A DNA stretch of 64,000 bases from positions 372,001 to 436,000 of the forward strand of contig JAJEKV010000207.1 of the NCBI GenBank assembly GCA_021234155.1, written 5' to 3'. This document shows positions 12,720 to 24,675 of the stretch, piece by piece. The position numbers and the translations under genes were made by a program. Source of the DNA: Isoetes taiwanensis. Its lineage: Eukaryota > Streptophyta > Lycopodiopsida > Isoetales > Isoetaceae. A model generated the notes under the pieces. It made no database searches. It saw nothing but the letters and a program-made list of their open reading frames with translations, and was not told the origin of the DNA. Each line of letters opens with the position of its first letter. Within the stretch, counting starts at the first letter, position 1.

Positions 12720-15245
12720 AGATAGGCGTTGTTGTGTCATGCGGTGTGGTTTCGAGAATGCAGATCGATCCGACGGATCGCGATTCTCGAATTTGACGAG
12801 CATGCAAGATTACATCGCGTTACTGCATGCATTGCATGCATTCGGGCCTCTCATCCGGTTAGGGGATCGCTATTTCTTCATGCATGCGCCTTGACTTCTC
12901 ATGGAGCTTTCTCTTAAGCCCGGTGATGTCGAAGGGTTATGTTCTATGCTCTCATGCGAGAGGGGCTTCCTCTTGCATGGGTTGACCTTCGTGGCATTTC
13001 CTATCATTCTTGTTTCTCTTCGACTGACCTTTCTGGTATCCCTTCTGGCGTTTCTTATGGTTCTCGGTTCTCTTCTACCTTGGCTGCGTTGACCTTTCTG
13101 GCGCATCCCTTCTGGCGTTTCCTATCTTTCACCGTATCTCTTCCTATCCTTCTCGTCTCGCTTCTACCTCGGCATTCCTCCACTATGGGGCAATTCTTGA
13201 GCCTTCATCTCGGATCGGCACAAGTTCTCTTGGAGGTGTTGTTGTGTCATAATGCGGTCGATGACTTCGAGAATGCGGTCGATCCGACGGATCGCGATTC
13301 TCGAGCATCTTGCAGCATGCAAGGATTGCATCGTTGCTGCATGCATTGCATGCATTTGGCCTCTCATCCGGTTAGGGGATCGCTATTTCGAGTTGCATTA
13401 AGCCTTGACTTCAAAAACGTAGCTTTCTCTTCGCCCAAAATATGTTTCGGGTTATGTTCTATGCTCTCCCTCCCTCCCCTTAAGTATTTTGTTTATATAT
13501 GTTGTTGGCAAATATAGCTTTAATCAGCCCTCGGAAGCTTTTTGAGGTTTTTGTTCTTCTCTATTGTGTTTTGTGGTCTTATGCGGTCAGGCCCCATCTG
13601 AAAAGCCCCATCCATGATGGGGGGCTTTCATTCATCCCAAAGCAAAGGTAATTACAATGGAGAGAGTGGGTAGTCGATATCGCAAGCTACCCAAAACAAA
13701 AAATACAGGAATATCCAACCATAACACCGGACCCCAAAATACAAAAATATATCATAGATGTTTGGTTATGTTTGGCTTTAGGGCTTATCACGGATTAAAA
13801 ACCTCGCTATTTCGGTTTTCGAGGAAAACCCTAGCGATAAGCCCTAGGCAAAGCAATTTAGACAACGCTTTGGGATGCTAAACTTCCCAAAACCCACGCC
13901 CAAAAGAAACCAACGCCGGCAACGCCTGCACTGCAAGATAAGACCACAAAACACAATAGAGAAGAACAAAACCTCAAAAAGCGAGGGTTGATTAAAGCGC
14001 CGTACACGCTAACAAACATATATAAACAAAATACTTAAGGGAGGGAGGGAGGGAGAGCATAGAACATAACTCAAACACCGGCCGGGCTAAGAGAAAGCGC
14101 CATGAGAAGTCAAGGCTTAATGCGTGAAGAAATAGCGATCCCCTAACCGGATGAGAGGCCCGAAATGCATGCAATGCATGCAGTAACGATGTAACCTTTG
14201 CATGCTCGTCTGCGCTCGAGAATCGCGATCCGCTTGATCGATTGGTGATTCTCGAAGCCGCGACCGCATGACACAACAACGCCCGAAAGAAGAGAACTTC
14301 CCGCCGATCCGAGATGAAGGCTCAAGAATTGCCCCATAGTGGAGGAATGCCGAGGTAGAAGCTAGACGAGAAGGATAGGAAGAGATACGAGAAAGATAGG
14401 AAACGCCAGAAGGGATGCGCGTGAAAGGTCAACGCAGCCAAGGTAGAAGAGAACCGAGAACGATAAGAAACGCCAGAAGGGATACGCCAGAAAGGTCAGG
14501 TCGAAGAGAAACAAGAATGATAGGAAATGCCACGAAAGGTCAACCCATGCAAGAGGAAGCCCTCCTCCGCATGAGAGCATAGAATATAACCCCAAACATC
14601 GGGGGGGCGATGGATGGGGCTTTTCTATTCATCCCAAAGTAAATAAATAATGAGAGAGGGTAGTGCGATATCGCAAGCTACCCAAAAACAAAAATACAGG
14701 GAATATCCAACCATAACACCGGACCCCAAAATACAAAAATATATCATAGATGTTTATTAGTGTACCGGGGGCTTATCGCCGGGATTAAAAAACCTCAGCC
14801 CTTCGGTTTTCGAGAAAAACCCTAGCGATAAGCCCTAGGCAAGGGGGCTTAGACAACGCCGGGCCGCTAAACTTCCCAAAACCCACGCCCAAAAGAAACC
14901 AACGCCGCGGCAACGCCTGCACCGCATAAGACCACAAAACACAATAGAGAAGAACAAAAACCTCAAAAAGCGAGGGTCGATTAAAGCGCCGTACACGCGA
15001 ACAACATATATAAACAAAATACTTAAGGGAGGGAGGGAGGGAGAGCATAGAACATAACCTGAAACACTGCTGGGCGAAGAGAAAGCGCCGATGAGAAGCT
15101 GAAGGCGAATGCAGGAAGAAATAGCGATCCCCTAACCGGATGAGAGGCCCGAAATGCATGCAATGCATGCAGGCAACGCATGCAACTCTTGCATGCTCGT
15201 CTGGCTCGAGAATCGCGATCCGTCGGATCGATCTGCACTTACTCA
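12720..15245. repeat. Inverted and tandem cluster of a ~1-kb repeat unit
   Basis: Plus-strand copies (12720-13210 and 13240-13620) face minus-strand copies (14600-13610 and 15245-14620). Shared landmarks are a GATCCGACGGATCGCGATTC palindrome, a TGCATGCATTGCATGCA palindrome, CCTCTCATCCGGTTAGGGGA, a run of CCCTCCCT, a TATA-like TTTGTTTATATATGTTG, and a C/T-rich TTGTTCTTCTCTATTGTG block. Direct repeats of the distal part (GGGATGAAT to GGACCCCAAAATACAAAAAT) lie at 13620-13900 and 14620-14900. The TATA-like motif followed by a pyrimidine-rich leader suggests promoter-bearing terminal repeats of a small LTR-type element, but no primer site or coding region was found. Confidence 0.7.
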
Positions 15246-15667
15246 TTAGCTTCAAATCTGTGGTTTATAAATGACATCTCATTTTATGTCAGCTTTTGTG
15301 AAATTTGAAGTGAATACAAAGATTGCCAAAGCTTCGTTCCTGTATTCATGAGATCTTATTCATGGATTATTGCAGTTCGTTGCAGATCGTGTAGATTTTG
15401 CGGAGCTAAATGTGGTTCTAAACAAATCTAACAAGAGAGCATCTTTGAAGGTGGGTGCTCGGTGTTGAAGTCCTATGTTCAACACCCGTAAAACCGCAAG
15501 GAGAGAAATTTACTTTGGGCGTTTTTAAGAAATGTTCAAGACCGGTCGAATAAACCTAGGCCTAGCCCTTTCTCGTGGATGTTTAGGAGGATTCACCCGA
15601 GCCGCCCTACATCTATGGCACTCATGATTTGGAACGATGGCTTTGGGTAGAAGTTGCTGCTTAAAAC
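15246..15667. other. Spacer, no gene recognised
   Basis: Ordinary AT-moderate sequence between the repeat cluster and the PPR pseudogene. A short ATG frame near 15580 might be an eroded N-terminus of the following gene, but its frame is stopped. Confidence 0.3.
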
Positions 15668-17419
15668 TTGCTCTCACAAACATCCGCCAAGGCTCGAGGC
15701 TTAGCCGTAAAAGACATGCGACTCAAGCACAAGAAATGGAGCAAGTTGTGGATGTTGAGACCATTGCGGCGTTCTGGGAGACAAGGTGACAATGAGAAGA
15801 CCTTATCAGAAGGTAAGAGAATTCATGAGCACCTTGCAAAGATAGGTTTAGACGGCAATGTATATCTTGCAAATAATATAGTGATGTATGGCAAGTCTGG
15901 AGTCAGAGATGAAGCTCGAGTTGTATTTGACAATATGCAAAAACGAAATTGTTTTTCTTGGAATATAATGTCTTGGCGGTTTATGCACAACAAGGGCTCC
16001 TTAGGAGGCTTATTCAGGTGTTTGAGAAAATGCCTAGCCCAAATATAGTGTCATGGAATTCTATGATTGCAGCCTATTCTAGAAAAGGAGATCTTAGAGA
16101 AGCATTTAGGATCTTTAGACGGATGCCACGAGAAGAATGTGATTACGTGGACTACAATGATTTCATTTTATTCCCGACAATGAGAAGACCTTATCAAAAG
16201 GTAAGAGAATTCATGAGCACCTTGCAAAAAGATAGGTTTAGACGGCAATGTAATATAGTGCGATGTATGGCAAGTGAAAAGTGTAGATGAAGCTCGAAAG
16301 TTGTATTTGACAATATGCAAAAACGAAATTGTTTTTCTTGGAATATAATGTCGGCGGTTTATGCACAACAAGGGCTCCTTAAGGAGGCTTATTGTGTATT
16401 CATGGAATTCTATGATTGCAGCTTATTCTAGAAAAGGAGAACTTAGAGAAGCATTTTGACTTTTAGACCGATGCCACGTAAGAATGTGGTTACGTGGACT
16501 ACAATGATTTCAAATTTTATTCCGTGCATGGGCAATCGAATGAAGCTCTAAGCCTCTTCCATCAAATGCGTGAAAGGAATGTCATTTCTTGGAATTCCAT
16601 GATTAGTGCTGCTATGTACAAAGTTGGGATGGTGAAATAGGGTCACGAACTTTTCGTGCAAATGCCGAGAAGAATGTATTTTCATGGAATATGATTATTG
16701 CAGCAGATTGCCACTTGGGTCAACTAGAAGATGCATTCAAAATATTCAAGGAAATGCCCGAATGTAGTTTATTTTCTTATAATACCATGCTTTTGGTTAT
16801 TGTCAAAGATAATCGCCTTCTTGATGCTCACCGCCTCTTTGAACAAATGCCGATCGAAATGTTGTTTCTTGGAACACTATGACAATCGCTTATGGTCAAG
16901 CAAGGCCACTGAACCAGGCCCTTTATTTCTTTCAACATACCGAGAAGGACATAGTGTCATGGAATGCCTTGCTCAAGGCTTATCTCTTGAATGGTTTTTT
17001 AAAGAAGCACCGCAATGCTTTAAAAATGCCTTGCGTGGATGTCATTTCTTGGACCGTTATTTTGTCCGCTTATGCCCCAAACAAAGTTGTTGCGTGGAGG
17101 CGTTCCAACTCTTTCGGGGAGATGCCCGAACGTGGCGTAGTTGCATTGACAAAGTGATGATTTCAGCCTATATTGAAAATGGAAATCTTGAAGATGCAAT
17201 CAGACTCTTTCCAACTCTTTCAGGAGATGCCCGAACGGGACGTAGTTGCATTGACAGTGATGATTTCAGCCTATATTGAAAATGGAAATCTTGAAGATGC
17301 AATCGGACTCTTTTCTTTCAGCCTATATTGAAAATGGAAATCTTGAAGATGCAATCGGACTCTTTTCTCAAATGCCTGAACGGGACATTGTTTCATGGAA
17401 TATCATAAGACAATGAATT
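15668..17419 (+). pseudogene. Pentatricopeptide repeat (PPR) protein, broken
   Basis: Successive frame-shifted pieces encode degenerate plant PPR motifs of the PLS type. Examples are EGKRIHEHLAKIGLDGNVYL, ARVVFDNMQKRN, FEKMPSPNIVSWNSMIAAYS, AFRIFRRMPR, AFKIFKEMPE, LFEQMP and a terminal LFSQMPERDIVSWNII followed by TGA at 17417. PPR proteins bind organellar RNA in editing, splicing or stability. A block of about 388 bp (15788-16175) is repeated at 16176-16560. The motif encoding AYIENGNLEDAI is present three times between 17160 and 17360, so the array expanded by duplication while decaying. At least eight frame breaks are needed to read it. No E or DYW domain follows. Confidence 0.88.
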
Positions 17420-17609
17420 TGTCAGTTATGTAATATGTAAATGCAGCCTTTCTAAGCTTAACTTAACCAGCGAATTTGTCAAGTTCGTAGCCAATGTATT
17501 TGGCTAATTTGTAGTATGTAAATTCCTTACACTTCTTGATTATGAAATAAAAAAAGGCAATGTCGAAGAAAGGCAATGACAACAGACCCAACTTACAGGT
17601 TCCCCCAAC

Positions 17610-17705
17610 TTATGCCCAGCAACGCTGGGCACCGTAACCAGTAAAATATATAGATGGCCTAGATCGTTGCTGGGCACCGTAACCAATAAAATATATAGAT
17701 GGCCT
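17610..17705 (+). mobile_element. Helitron-like terminus, partly duplicated
   Basis: A GCCCAGC-AAC-GCTGGGC hairpin (17614-17630) is followed by ACCGTAACCAGT, where CCAG replaces the expected CTRR. The right half of the hairpin plus the next 35 bases (CTGGGCACCGTAACCARTAA to GATGGCCTAGAT) is duplicated in tandem at about 17667-17709. Confidence 0.45.
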
Positions 17706-18042
17706 AGATTTGGCTTACAAGTTATTTCGACGATCCAGATAGTCCATGGTCATCTTGCCCTTTTCTTTTTCCTTTCTTTTGTTCGAGCAACTTCGTTACC
17801 TGGAGCCGATCACGTCTGCTGCAATGCCAAGCTTCAGATTATGGTGGAAGCTAGCAGAGCACATTGCAGATTTGCTTGCTTATTCATAAGGTTTTTAATA
17901 AGGTATTCCGTTATTTACTTTGAAGAGTGGATGATGGAAGTAGAAGCAGGGATAACGAAGACTGGCTTTGAAGATAGCAAATTGTTAATAAGTTCGCATG
18001 TGTGAGAAATGACTTCATATCAATAAAGACCACATATCCTTG

Positions 18043-18088
18043 ACAGGTTCCCAACATTTGCCCAGCAACGCTGGGCACCATTACTAGT
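18043..18088 (+). mobile_element. Helitron 3' terminus (plus strand)
   Basis: Perfect hairpin GCCCAGC-AAC-GCTGGGC at 18060-18076, then ACCATTA and CTAG (18084-18087) before T, which is the canonical Helitron 3' arrangement. The 15 bases upstream (CAGGTTCCCAACATTT) match those upstream of the 17614 hairpin, so the two ends belong to one family. A 5' TC end was not identified. Confidence 0.55.
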
Positions 18089-18269
18089 TATAATTAGGAA
18101 CGTAATGAAAGACTAAAGGATTAGAACATTCTATGACTTGAACAAAGGCAACTTCTAGGCAATTCACATTCAAATGTGTAGGCCTAGAAAAATCAAAAGC
18201 ATTCCAAAAGGGCATGTAGCTGAAGCTGGAAGTAGAGAGGACATCTTCTTTGTCCATGTCTTCAATTTA

Positions 18270-18830
18270 AGTATCAAAATGCAGAAAGCCAAGAATCTAG
18301 CAGCCTGGCCTAAGCTATGTCATTAAAGCTATTGCAACTCTTAAGGCCGTACATTTGTAATAAATACACATTAAGTCACATCAGAATGCAGAAACCCAGA
18401 ATATCTAGAAGCCTCCTAAGGTATGTCATTAAAGCTACTGCAACTTGTTGCACATTTGTGTATTAACAGTGAACAGAATGTCATAGACATGTTAGTAATT
18501 TCTTAAGAACCAAAGTGTCAACTTCTAAGCTTTAGGAAGTCAAAACAATGCAGTCCCCTACACCCAAGGGGAGGACCACAAAAGTATCCTAGTATGCAGG
18601 CTGGTTTCCACTGAAAAGACTCATTTTGAATTAAAGAAAAGTGGTTTCTCAATTAAGTCTAGTACAAAAAGATTAGAATGTAGAAGAACAGAAAAGCAAG
18701 AAACGAAGTCTTAAACATACCAAACTTATCTTGTGCTTAGCTCCTCGAAAAAGATTAGAATGTAGAAGAACTAAAAAGCACGAAATAAAGTTCTAAACAT
18801 ATCAAAGTTACCTTGTGCTTGTACCATCAT
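18270..18830. repeat. Two small tandem duplications
   Basis: A segment of about 107 bp starting ATCAAAATGCAGAAAGCC-type at 18276 recurs at 18381 with TGTCATTAAAGCTAYTGCAAC conserved. A segment of about 85 bp starting AAAAAGATTAGAATGTAGAA near 18666 recurs near 18750. Both are diverged. No coding function. Confidence 0.65.
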
Positions 18831-21800
18831 GTTCAAACTCAAAGAAAAGGCTTCTTGAAAGATTGCTTCAGGCCCTAGGCATTGGTTCCCATTTGCAGTG
18901 AGCATTTGGGCAAATCCTAGAGCACTCTAGGCCCAGATTGCATTGCACAAGAATTCCAGGAGGGTGCATAAAGGCCAAATCCAACGCATTCTAAAAAGGA
19001 ATCTGGTTATTCCCAAGCTGATTCACACTACACTTCCTGCAATCAAACAATGACTTTTCTGGATTTAGAGCTACAACTTATGTGAAAGCTACGTAATTCG
19101 AATAGAAGGCTCTAAAACAACATGAAACTTTTAGCAATCTATATCTTCCAAAGGAAATTCAAGAATGCAGCACATACAAAAAGGCAAGTGGGTAATTCTA
19201 AATCTAAAATGCCTTATATCGTAAGAGTAGTGGAATGTAGCCAATTTGAATATTGCATGCATTAACCACAGGGACAACTTGGAAATGTTAATACTCAACT
19301 CCTTCCATGCATTTTTGTTTGACAAAAAATTGAGCCCTATGATCTAAATAAGGAGCAAAGCATCTTATCTTTGACTTTACAAAGTTCCAGGCTCTTCAAA
19401 TGCAACTCCAGTAAAATAGTGCGCATACAGAGGCCCGAACCTCAAATTGAAAATGGTATTGCATGTTCTTACGTGCACTGAATGGGAAAGCCTCCACAGA
19501 TGTCCTTCCAATGCCAAAGCCTCCCATAGACGTCCCAAAAACTATGTTCTAGGCAAAACATTTGTGAGCAAACAGGGAGAAGAAAGCTGGTCGTTCTTCT
19601 CTCTGTCCCCCTCTTCAACTGGAAGCCACGTGTTGAGAAAACAAATCTCTTCCATACTTTGGAAAGAAACGCAGCAGACACAAAGCTGGAAATGCTGACA
19701 AGGAAGAAAGAAGAGTGCATGATGAAGAAGCATGTCGCCTCATTCCTTGGCTGGTACTTAAACCTGGGAGCCGATTATGAAGGGAAATCAGATCTGGAGC
19801 AAGGAAACAATATTGAAGAATAGGAATTTCACTGACTATTTGTGACAGAAAATGTGGCAAAACCTAATAAATGTATGCACACTCGCCGGTTTGAAGTTGG
19901 AAAAAATACATGGATATCAGGATCAGTGGTCTCATCTGGTGTTGCGGTATTGATTGAGGAAAGGAACAAATACTGCATAAACTTGAAGATAGAATTGCAC
20001 AGAAACTACTATTTTGTTTTGCATGCTCACAAATGAACTAAGAAGCGGAGTTGAATGAGAAAACCGTCAGTTAATTAGAAAGATGTTACCATTGTGATTC
20101 TAAAGCACACTGCAAGGAAGCAAATTATCATGTAGCAAAACAATAGCTCTCGAACAAAATTTTTTGCCATTTGACCTGTACTGCAGATTGTGGCTGTAAC
20201 AATCTCTATTGGAAGAATCCACGGCATTGGCCTATGCATGTATCTATTAAAAGAAGCAAATGGGATGAGTAAAGCAGGAAAAGAAGGTGATAAGACAAAC
20301 CTGGGGTCTTTTTTGTGCTCTGTTGAATCAATCAAATAAAGCAAGTGCACTGCTGGTTTAGATATGTGCACCGAGAATTTATTATAAACCAGAATAAGAA
20401 CCTCTCTGCCAACTACAAAGTAATAGGCATTTTGAAGATTTATTATAAACCAGAATAAGAACCGAGCTATTCCTGATCATACGACATTCATTATGATAGA
20501 GTATATTAACACCATAAGCAAGAAAGGAAGATGGGATATATTAGAACTTGATGTTGTTCTGGGTTTGCACACACAACAGGAGTATTAGAACTTGATGAAA
20601 CCATCTCTTCATCAATGACACAATCAGAAACACAGAAAAAACCTCTGCTACCGGGATTAAACAACCCTTACCCATATTCAAAGTGCCGCTCCATCTCTGG
20701 GTGTGATGTGGTAGTCTACATATTCCTCTTTTTAGTAAGCTTATCAACTGAATGTCTCATCCACCCAGCTTGTCAGTATCACATGATATCTTGGCAACTT
20801 CATACAGTGCATAACCTGCATAGAACACAGGAAATATCACCGGTTTGCAGACACCGGAGGTTGCTAAAAAATTTAATAAGGAGCTCTTCGAATAGATCCT
20901 CTGGAAAAATCAAATTTGCATCTAAAAGCAGGGATTGGAGTTACCGATACAAACTATCTGATAGATCGATTCTAAAGTCTTCTCGTTTTTTCTCTTCGTG
21001 GCATGCATGCCGACATGGGTTCCTCGAGCTCAAATCTGGCACTGCCCGTTCAGGAATTTCTATCTGCAAAAACTCAAACCCCAAATCATGCAAGAAATTT
21101 TTTTCCAATTTTTGGATAATCGAGAATTTTTCCCGGCAGCTAATATCTCTAAAACCTTAGGAAATGTACCTTAAAAATAAAACAAAAACTTTTCTACCAA
21201 ACCGGAAAATCCAAATTTAAACAATAAGATTTTCAAATATTATATGTAGCTATTAAAAAGTAGACACGTTATTTCTTAAATTAGTTGTTTCCAAGTGTTG
21301 TTTTTGCAAGAAAATCAAAATAAAATATCCGTGGACTTTTTTTAAGTTTACAAAAACAACACGTTTGGTTTACACTAGACATATTTCTAAGCAATCAAAT
21401 CTTGGCACGTGGCACTCATTCTTTATATGTGGATATCTTTTTAACTAATCAAACCTTGATACGTGGCAACCACATTCTTAAAAAAAAAAACCCGCTTCTA
21501 CTTTTTTCTTTTTGCCTAGTGATAATTTCAATCTGCAAAATATAGAGCACACAACATTTGAATGCAAACACAAAAAAAATGAATACAGTCTTTTAGGAAA
21601 GGCTTTAAGAATCAAACCCAAACATTAACACAGATATTATGATATTATTAGATTGCAATCTAAATTTTAGATTTACATTGAAACATTCAATGGGTAAAAC
21701 TCAATGGGTAAAACTCATATCTGATTAATGGTTAAAGGTTCAGAACAATTAAATCAAAACATGACTTATTATAATTTGAAAACACTGTAGCCCGGGTATT

Positions 21801-22160
21801 GACTCGGTTACTGTAGCACAGTTGACTGTGCCAATGGGCTTCGATCCGACCATCTTATATGTGCTATTCTCCCATGGAGTGGAACCTCCAAAAGATGCCA
21901 AAGACGTGATATATGGCTGCTTCCAATCTTATGAGCAACCAATCTTATGCCAGAGGCACTGACCTTGAAGCTTCTACCACAAAAATGTAACGCAGGAAAA
22001 GGCAAACCAGCATATCAAGCACGATTTCATTATTTGGGTAAAAAAACGGGATTTTGAGAATTTTAAATGACCTCGTTCAGGCCCACCATAAGCAAAAAGT
22101 GGTTCCGCTTTAATTCAAACCCACGTTGGGCGGGACAATTTGAAATTCGAATATAAAGTC
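18831..22160. other. Long stretch without a recognised gene
   Basis: Frames are short or overlap in several frames; the longest (20615-21160, plus) has no domain and no coding-like bias. A TTTATTATAAACCAGAATAA segment is duplicated at about 20380 and 20438. The phrase AATCAAAYCTTGRYACGTGG occurs at about 21396 and 21454. Neither identifies an element. Confidence 0.4.
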
Positions 22161-22229
22161 ATACCTAAATACCTAAATATATTAAATATATATGAGCACA
22201 GCTCAGCAGCGGCCATGCACTTGACGACA

Positions 22230-22650
22230 GGGAAGCTCGAACAGGAGGTCGCCCGCCATAGCCTGGATCGCCATAGCCCAGTTGTGCCAGGAATAAGAGG
22301 GCGCCATCGCCGGAAATCGCCATAGCCAGAGGTTTTTTTGGAGACAGAGGCGGCCATGGGCAGAGCAGGAAAGGGAAGAAGAGCAGGAAAGGGAGGAAAG
22401 CAGGTTTTTTGGATGCAGAGGCGGCCATGGGAGGAAGAACAGGAAAGGGGGAGCTGCTGGATCGCCATAGCTGGAGTTCGCCATATCTTTGCATCTGGTT
22501 TGCCATAGCTGAGCTCGCCATAGCCCGAGCATTTATATTAGGCTCGCCATACAAGAGGATGCATGCCGAAGTTGAAGCTTCTGCATACAGAACTAGTCTT
22601 AAGGATCTTGTTGGCCTGTTCTATGCCGCCATAGCCAGAACTCCTCATTG
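22230..22650. repeat. Degenerate CGCCATAGC motif cluster
   Basis: The nonamer CGCCATAGC or one-base variants (TTGCCATAGC, CGCCATATC, CGCCATACA) occurs about ten times at irregular spacing of 10-80 bp, along with two GAGGCGGCCATGGG and several GCAGGAAAGGG blocks. Related CGCCATTGCG motifs follow at 23066 and 23140. The frames here are open on the minus strand only because of biased composition. Confidence 0.55.
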
Positions 22651-23048
22651 TTTGCCAGAAATCCTCAGTGTTTTCTTTTGGCTGGGATAAAATCTCACCT
22701 TCTTCTTCTGTTGTTTTCTAGGGCAAAGAAAAAGCAACGAGATTGATGGAAAATCCTTGTTTATGGATTTGCTGCATCTTATCTCCGGCCACTGCTAAGA
22801 AAGAAGATTTTGTGGGAACTGGCTATGGCCGAATTTGCTTATGGTCGGAACTGCTTATGGTAAGTTTGCCCTTTTCCATAACTTTGCAGGCATGAGTGAT
22901 TCACAAATTATTCATCTCTTTTGTTTCACAGAGTCACAGACTCACAGATTCTTATTCACAGATGCAGGTTATTCACAGATTTTTCGTCTTCCTCATTTCC
23001 TTCTAAATCGTACGGAATCACGATTGCTTTCTACAGGGATGCTTTATA

Positions 23049-23190
23049 GTCTCTCTGGTTTACAAAATCGCCATTGCGTTTCTTTCGAGCACAAGAAACA
23101 CAAGAAACACAGAAAAAAGGCAGTCTCTCTGGTTCACAAAATCGCCATTGCGCTTCTTTCGAGCACAGGAAACACAGAAATAAGGTATAC
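23049..23190. repeat. Tandem 74-bp duplication
   Basis: GTCTCTCTGGTTYACAAAAT begins copies at 23049 and 23123. Both contain ATCGCCATTGCG and TTCTTTCGAGCACARGAAAC. The similarity is high, so the duplication is recent. Confidence 0.8.
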
Positions 23191-23870
23191 ACAGCTCAGG
23201 CAAATCGCTGCAGCGGTGTCTCAGAGCTAAAAATAAATAAAACTTATTTAAGATATTGTAAATTTATTTGGTAATTCTGTTAACAATGGTTACTTTAGAC
23301 CCATTAAATTGAATGTATATTTGTCATGAGGTGCCCAATATGCACCCATTTTGCACTCCTATTTTGTTTTGGAAGATCGCAATGGCGATCTTTGCGAGCC
23401 CATCATAGATAAAATTGATTGAAATTGGTATATTTGTTATATAAATGTGCCTTAAAAACTACATATATTGGTCCTTTATGATCATAATTATCGCAGTCGC
23501 GATTTGTTTAATATATTTTGCCCGTTTTTGCTTCACCAATGAGGTCCTCGTGAACAACTTTTAGTGCTTTATACGGCCACTGCAACCTATTTCAATGTCA
23601 AACGAGAATTCCAAATTTCTCTAACTAATGAAATCATGCATTATCCTTCCTTGCAGCCATGAGTGAATTTATTCTGTGATAAAAAAGAGTTGCATTGATT
23701 CAATAATAATAGACGATGCAAAACTAAAATAGACTAAAATATCTTTTGCAAAACAGAAAGGAAAGCAGCTAAGGAGGCCGAGATTTGCCTAAGACAATGC
23801 TACGCTAAGACATAGCCAGTTCAGAATAAATCAAAGTCCATGAAAGCATATTACCTTAAATCTTGCTAAG
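23191..23870. other. Spacer without a gene
   Basis: No open frame of note and no repeat beyond a palindromic GATCGCAATGGCGATC at about 23387, which relates to the CGCCATTGCG motif upstream. Confidence 0.4.
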
Positions 23871-24455
23871 AGATGAACACTGACTGTGTAACCTGTATAT
23901 CATATACGGAGATGAGATTACTTTTAAAAAATACCAATGCCATTAAAAGGGCATATTGAAAGCATTGAAAATAGAGAAAACCTTCATTTTAGGCATTTGC
24001 CATAGGGCCGAAATCACCCTTGTGCCAAGCTCCCTGTAATTCTTCATTCAGTTTCACGGTAGAGTAGCCCAACAGAAGAAGCACATAGCAGAAACAGATT
24101 CGTGCTTCTGCTTCTTGGCCGAATCTGCTGCGACCTCTATGTTTGCCATGTTTTTCTCTTGTCTCTGCTTTTCTTTTGGCCGAATCTGCTTCTCCTGTGG
24201 GCTACTCTACCCATGCTAAAAGATGAACATTGACTGTGTAACCTGTATATCATATACGGAGATGAGATTACTTTTAAAAAATACCAATGCCATTAAAAGG
24301 GCATATTGAAAGCATTGAAAATAGAGAAAACCTTCATTTTAGGCATTTGCCATAGGGCCGAAATCACCCTTGTGCCAAGCTCCCTGTAATTCTTCATTCA
24401 GCTTCATGGTAGAGTAGCGCAACAGAAGAAGTACATAGCAGAAACAGATTCGGCC
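23871..24455. repeat. 350-bp-period direct repeat with inverted flank
   Basis: AGATGAACAYTGACTGTGTA starts copies at 23871 and 24221 that match for about 230 bp, to GCAGAAACAGATTCG. Between them, 24104-24213 is the reverse complement of 24456-24600 (GGCCGAATCTGCT and CATGTTTTTCTCTTGTC landmarks). The locus therefore has both direct and inverted duplication. Confidence 0.8.
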
Positions 24456-24554
24456 AACATGGGTAGAGTACCCCACAGCAGAAGCAGATCCGGCCAAAAG
24501 AAAAGCATATGTGGATTGAGAAAGCAGACAAGAGAGAAACATGGCAAACACAGA

Positions 24555-24660
24555 GGTCGCAGCAGATTCGGCCAAGAAGCAAAAGCAGATTTGGCCAAGA
24601 AACAGAAGCAGAAGCAGATTCAGCCAACAAGTAGAAGCAGATTCGGCCAAGAAACCAGGC
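24555..24660. repeat. Minisatellite AGCAGATTYGGCCAAGAA
   Basis: About four imperfect copies of a 25-30 bp unit, AGCAGATTCGGCCAAGAARC plus a variable AGAAGC filler, abut the 3' LTR of the Ty3/gypsy element. Confidence 0.6.
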
Positions 24661-24675
24661 CTAGAACACGCCGCG

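Noticed and set aside
20615-21160. Plus-strand 181-codon frame
   Set aside because: No recognisable domain, composition without coding bias, and it crosses sequence resembling the dispersed repeat at 9140. Length alone is not enough.
24339-24650. Minus-strand 103-codon leucine/cysteine-rich frame resembling a membrane protein
   Set aside because: It arises from the AGCAGATTYGGCCAAGAA minisatellite and the inverted repeat, and alternative frames are equally open.
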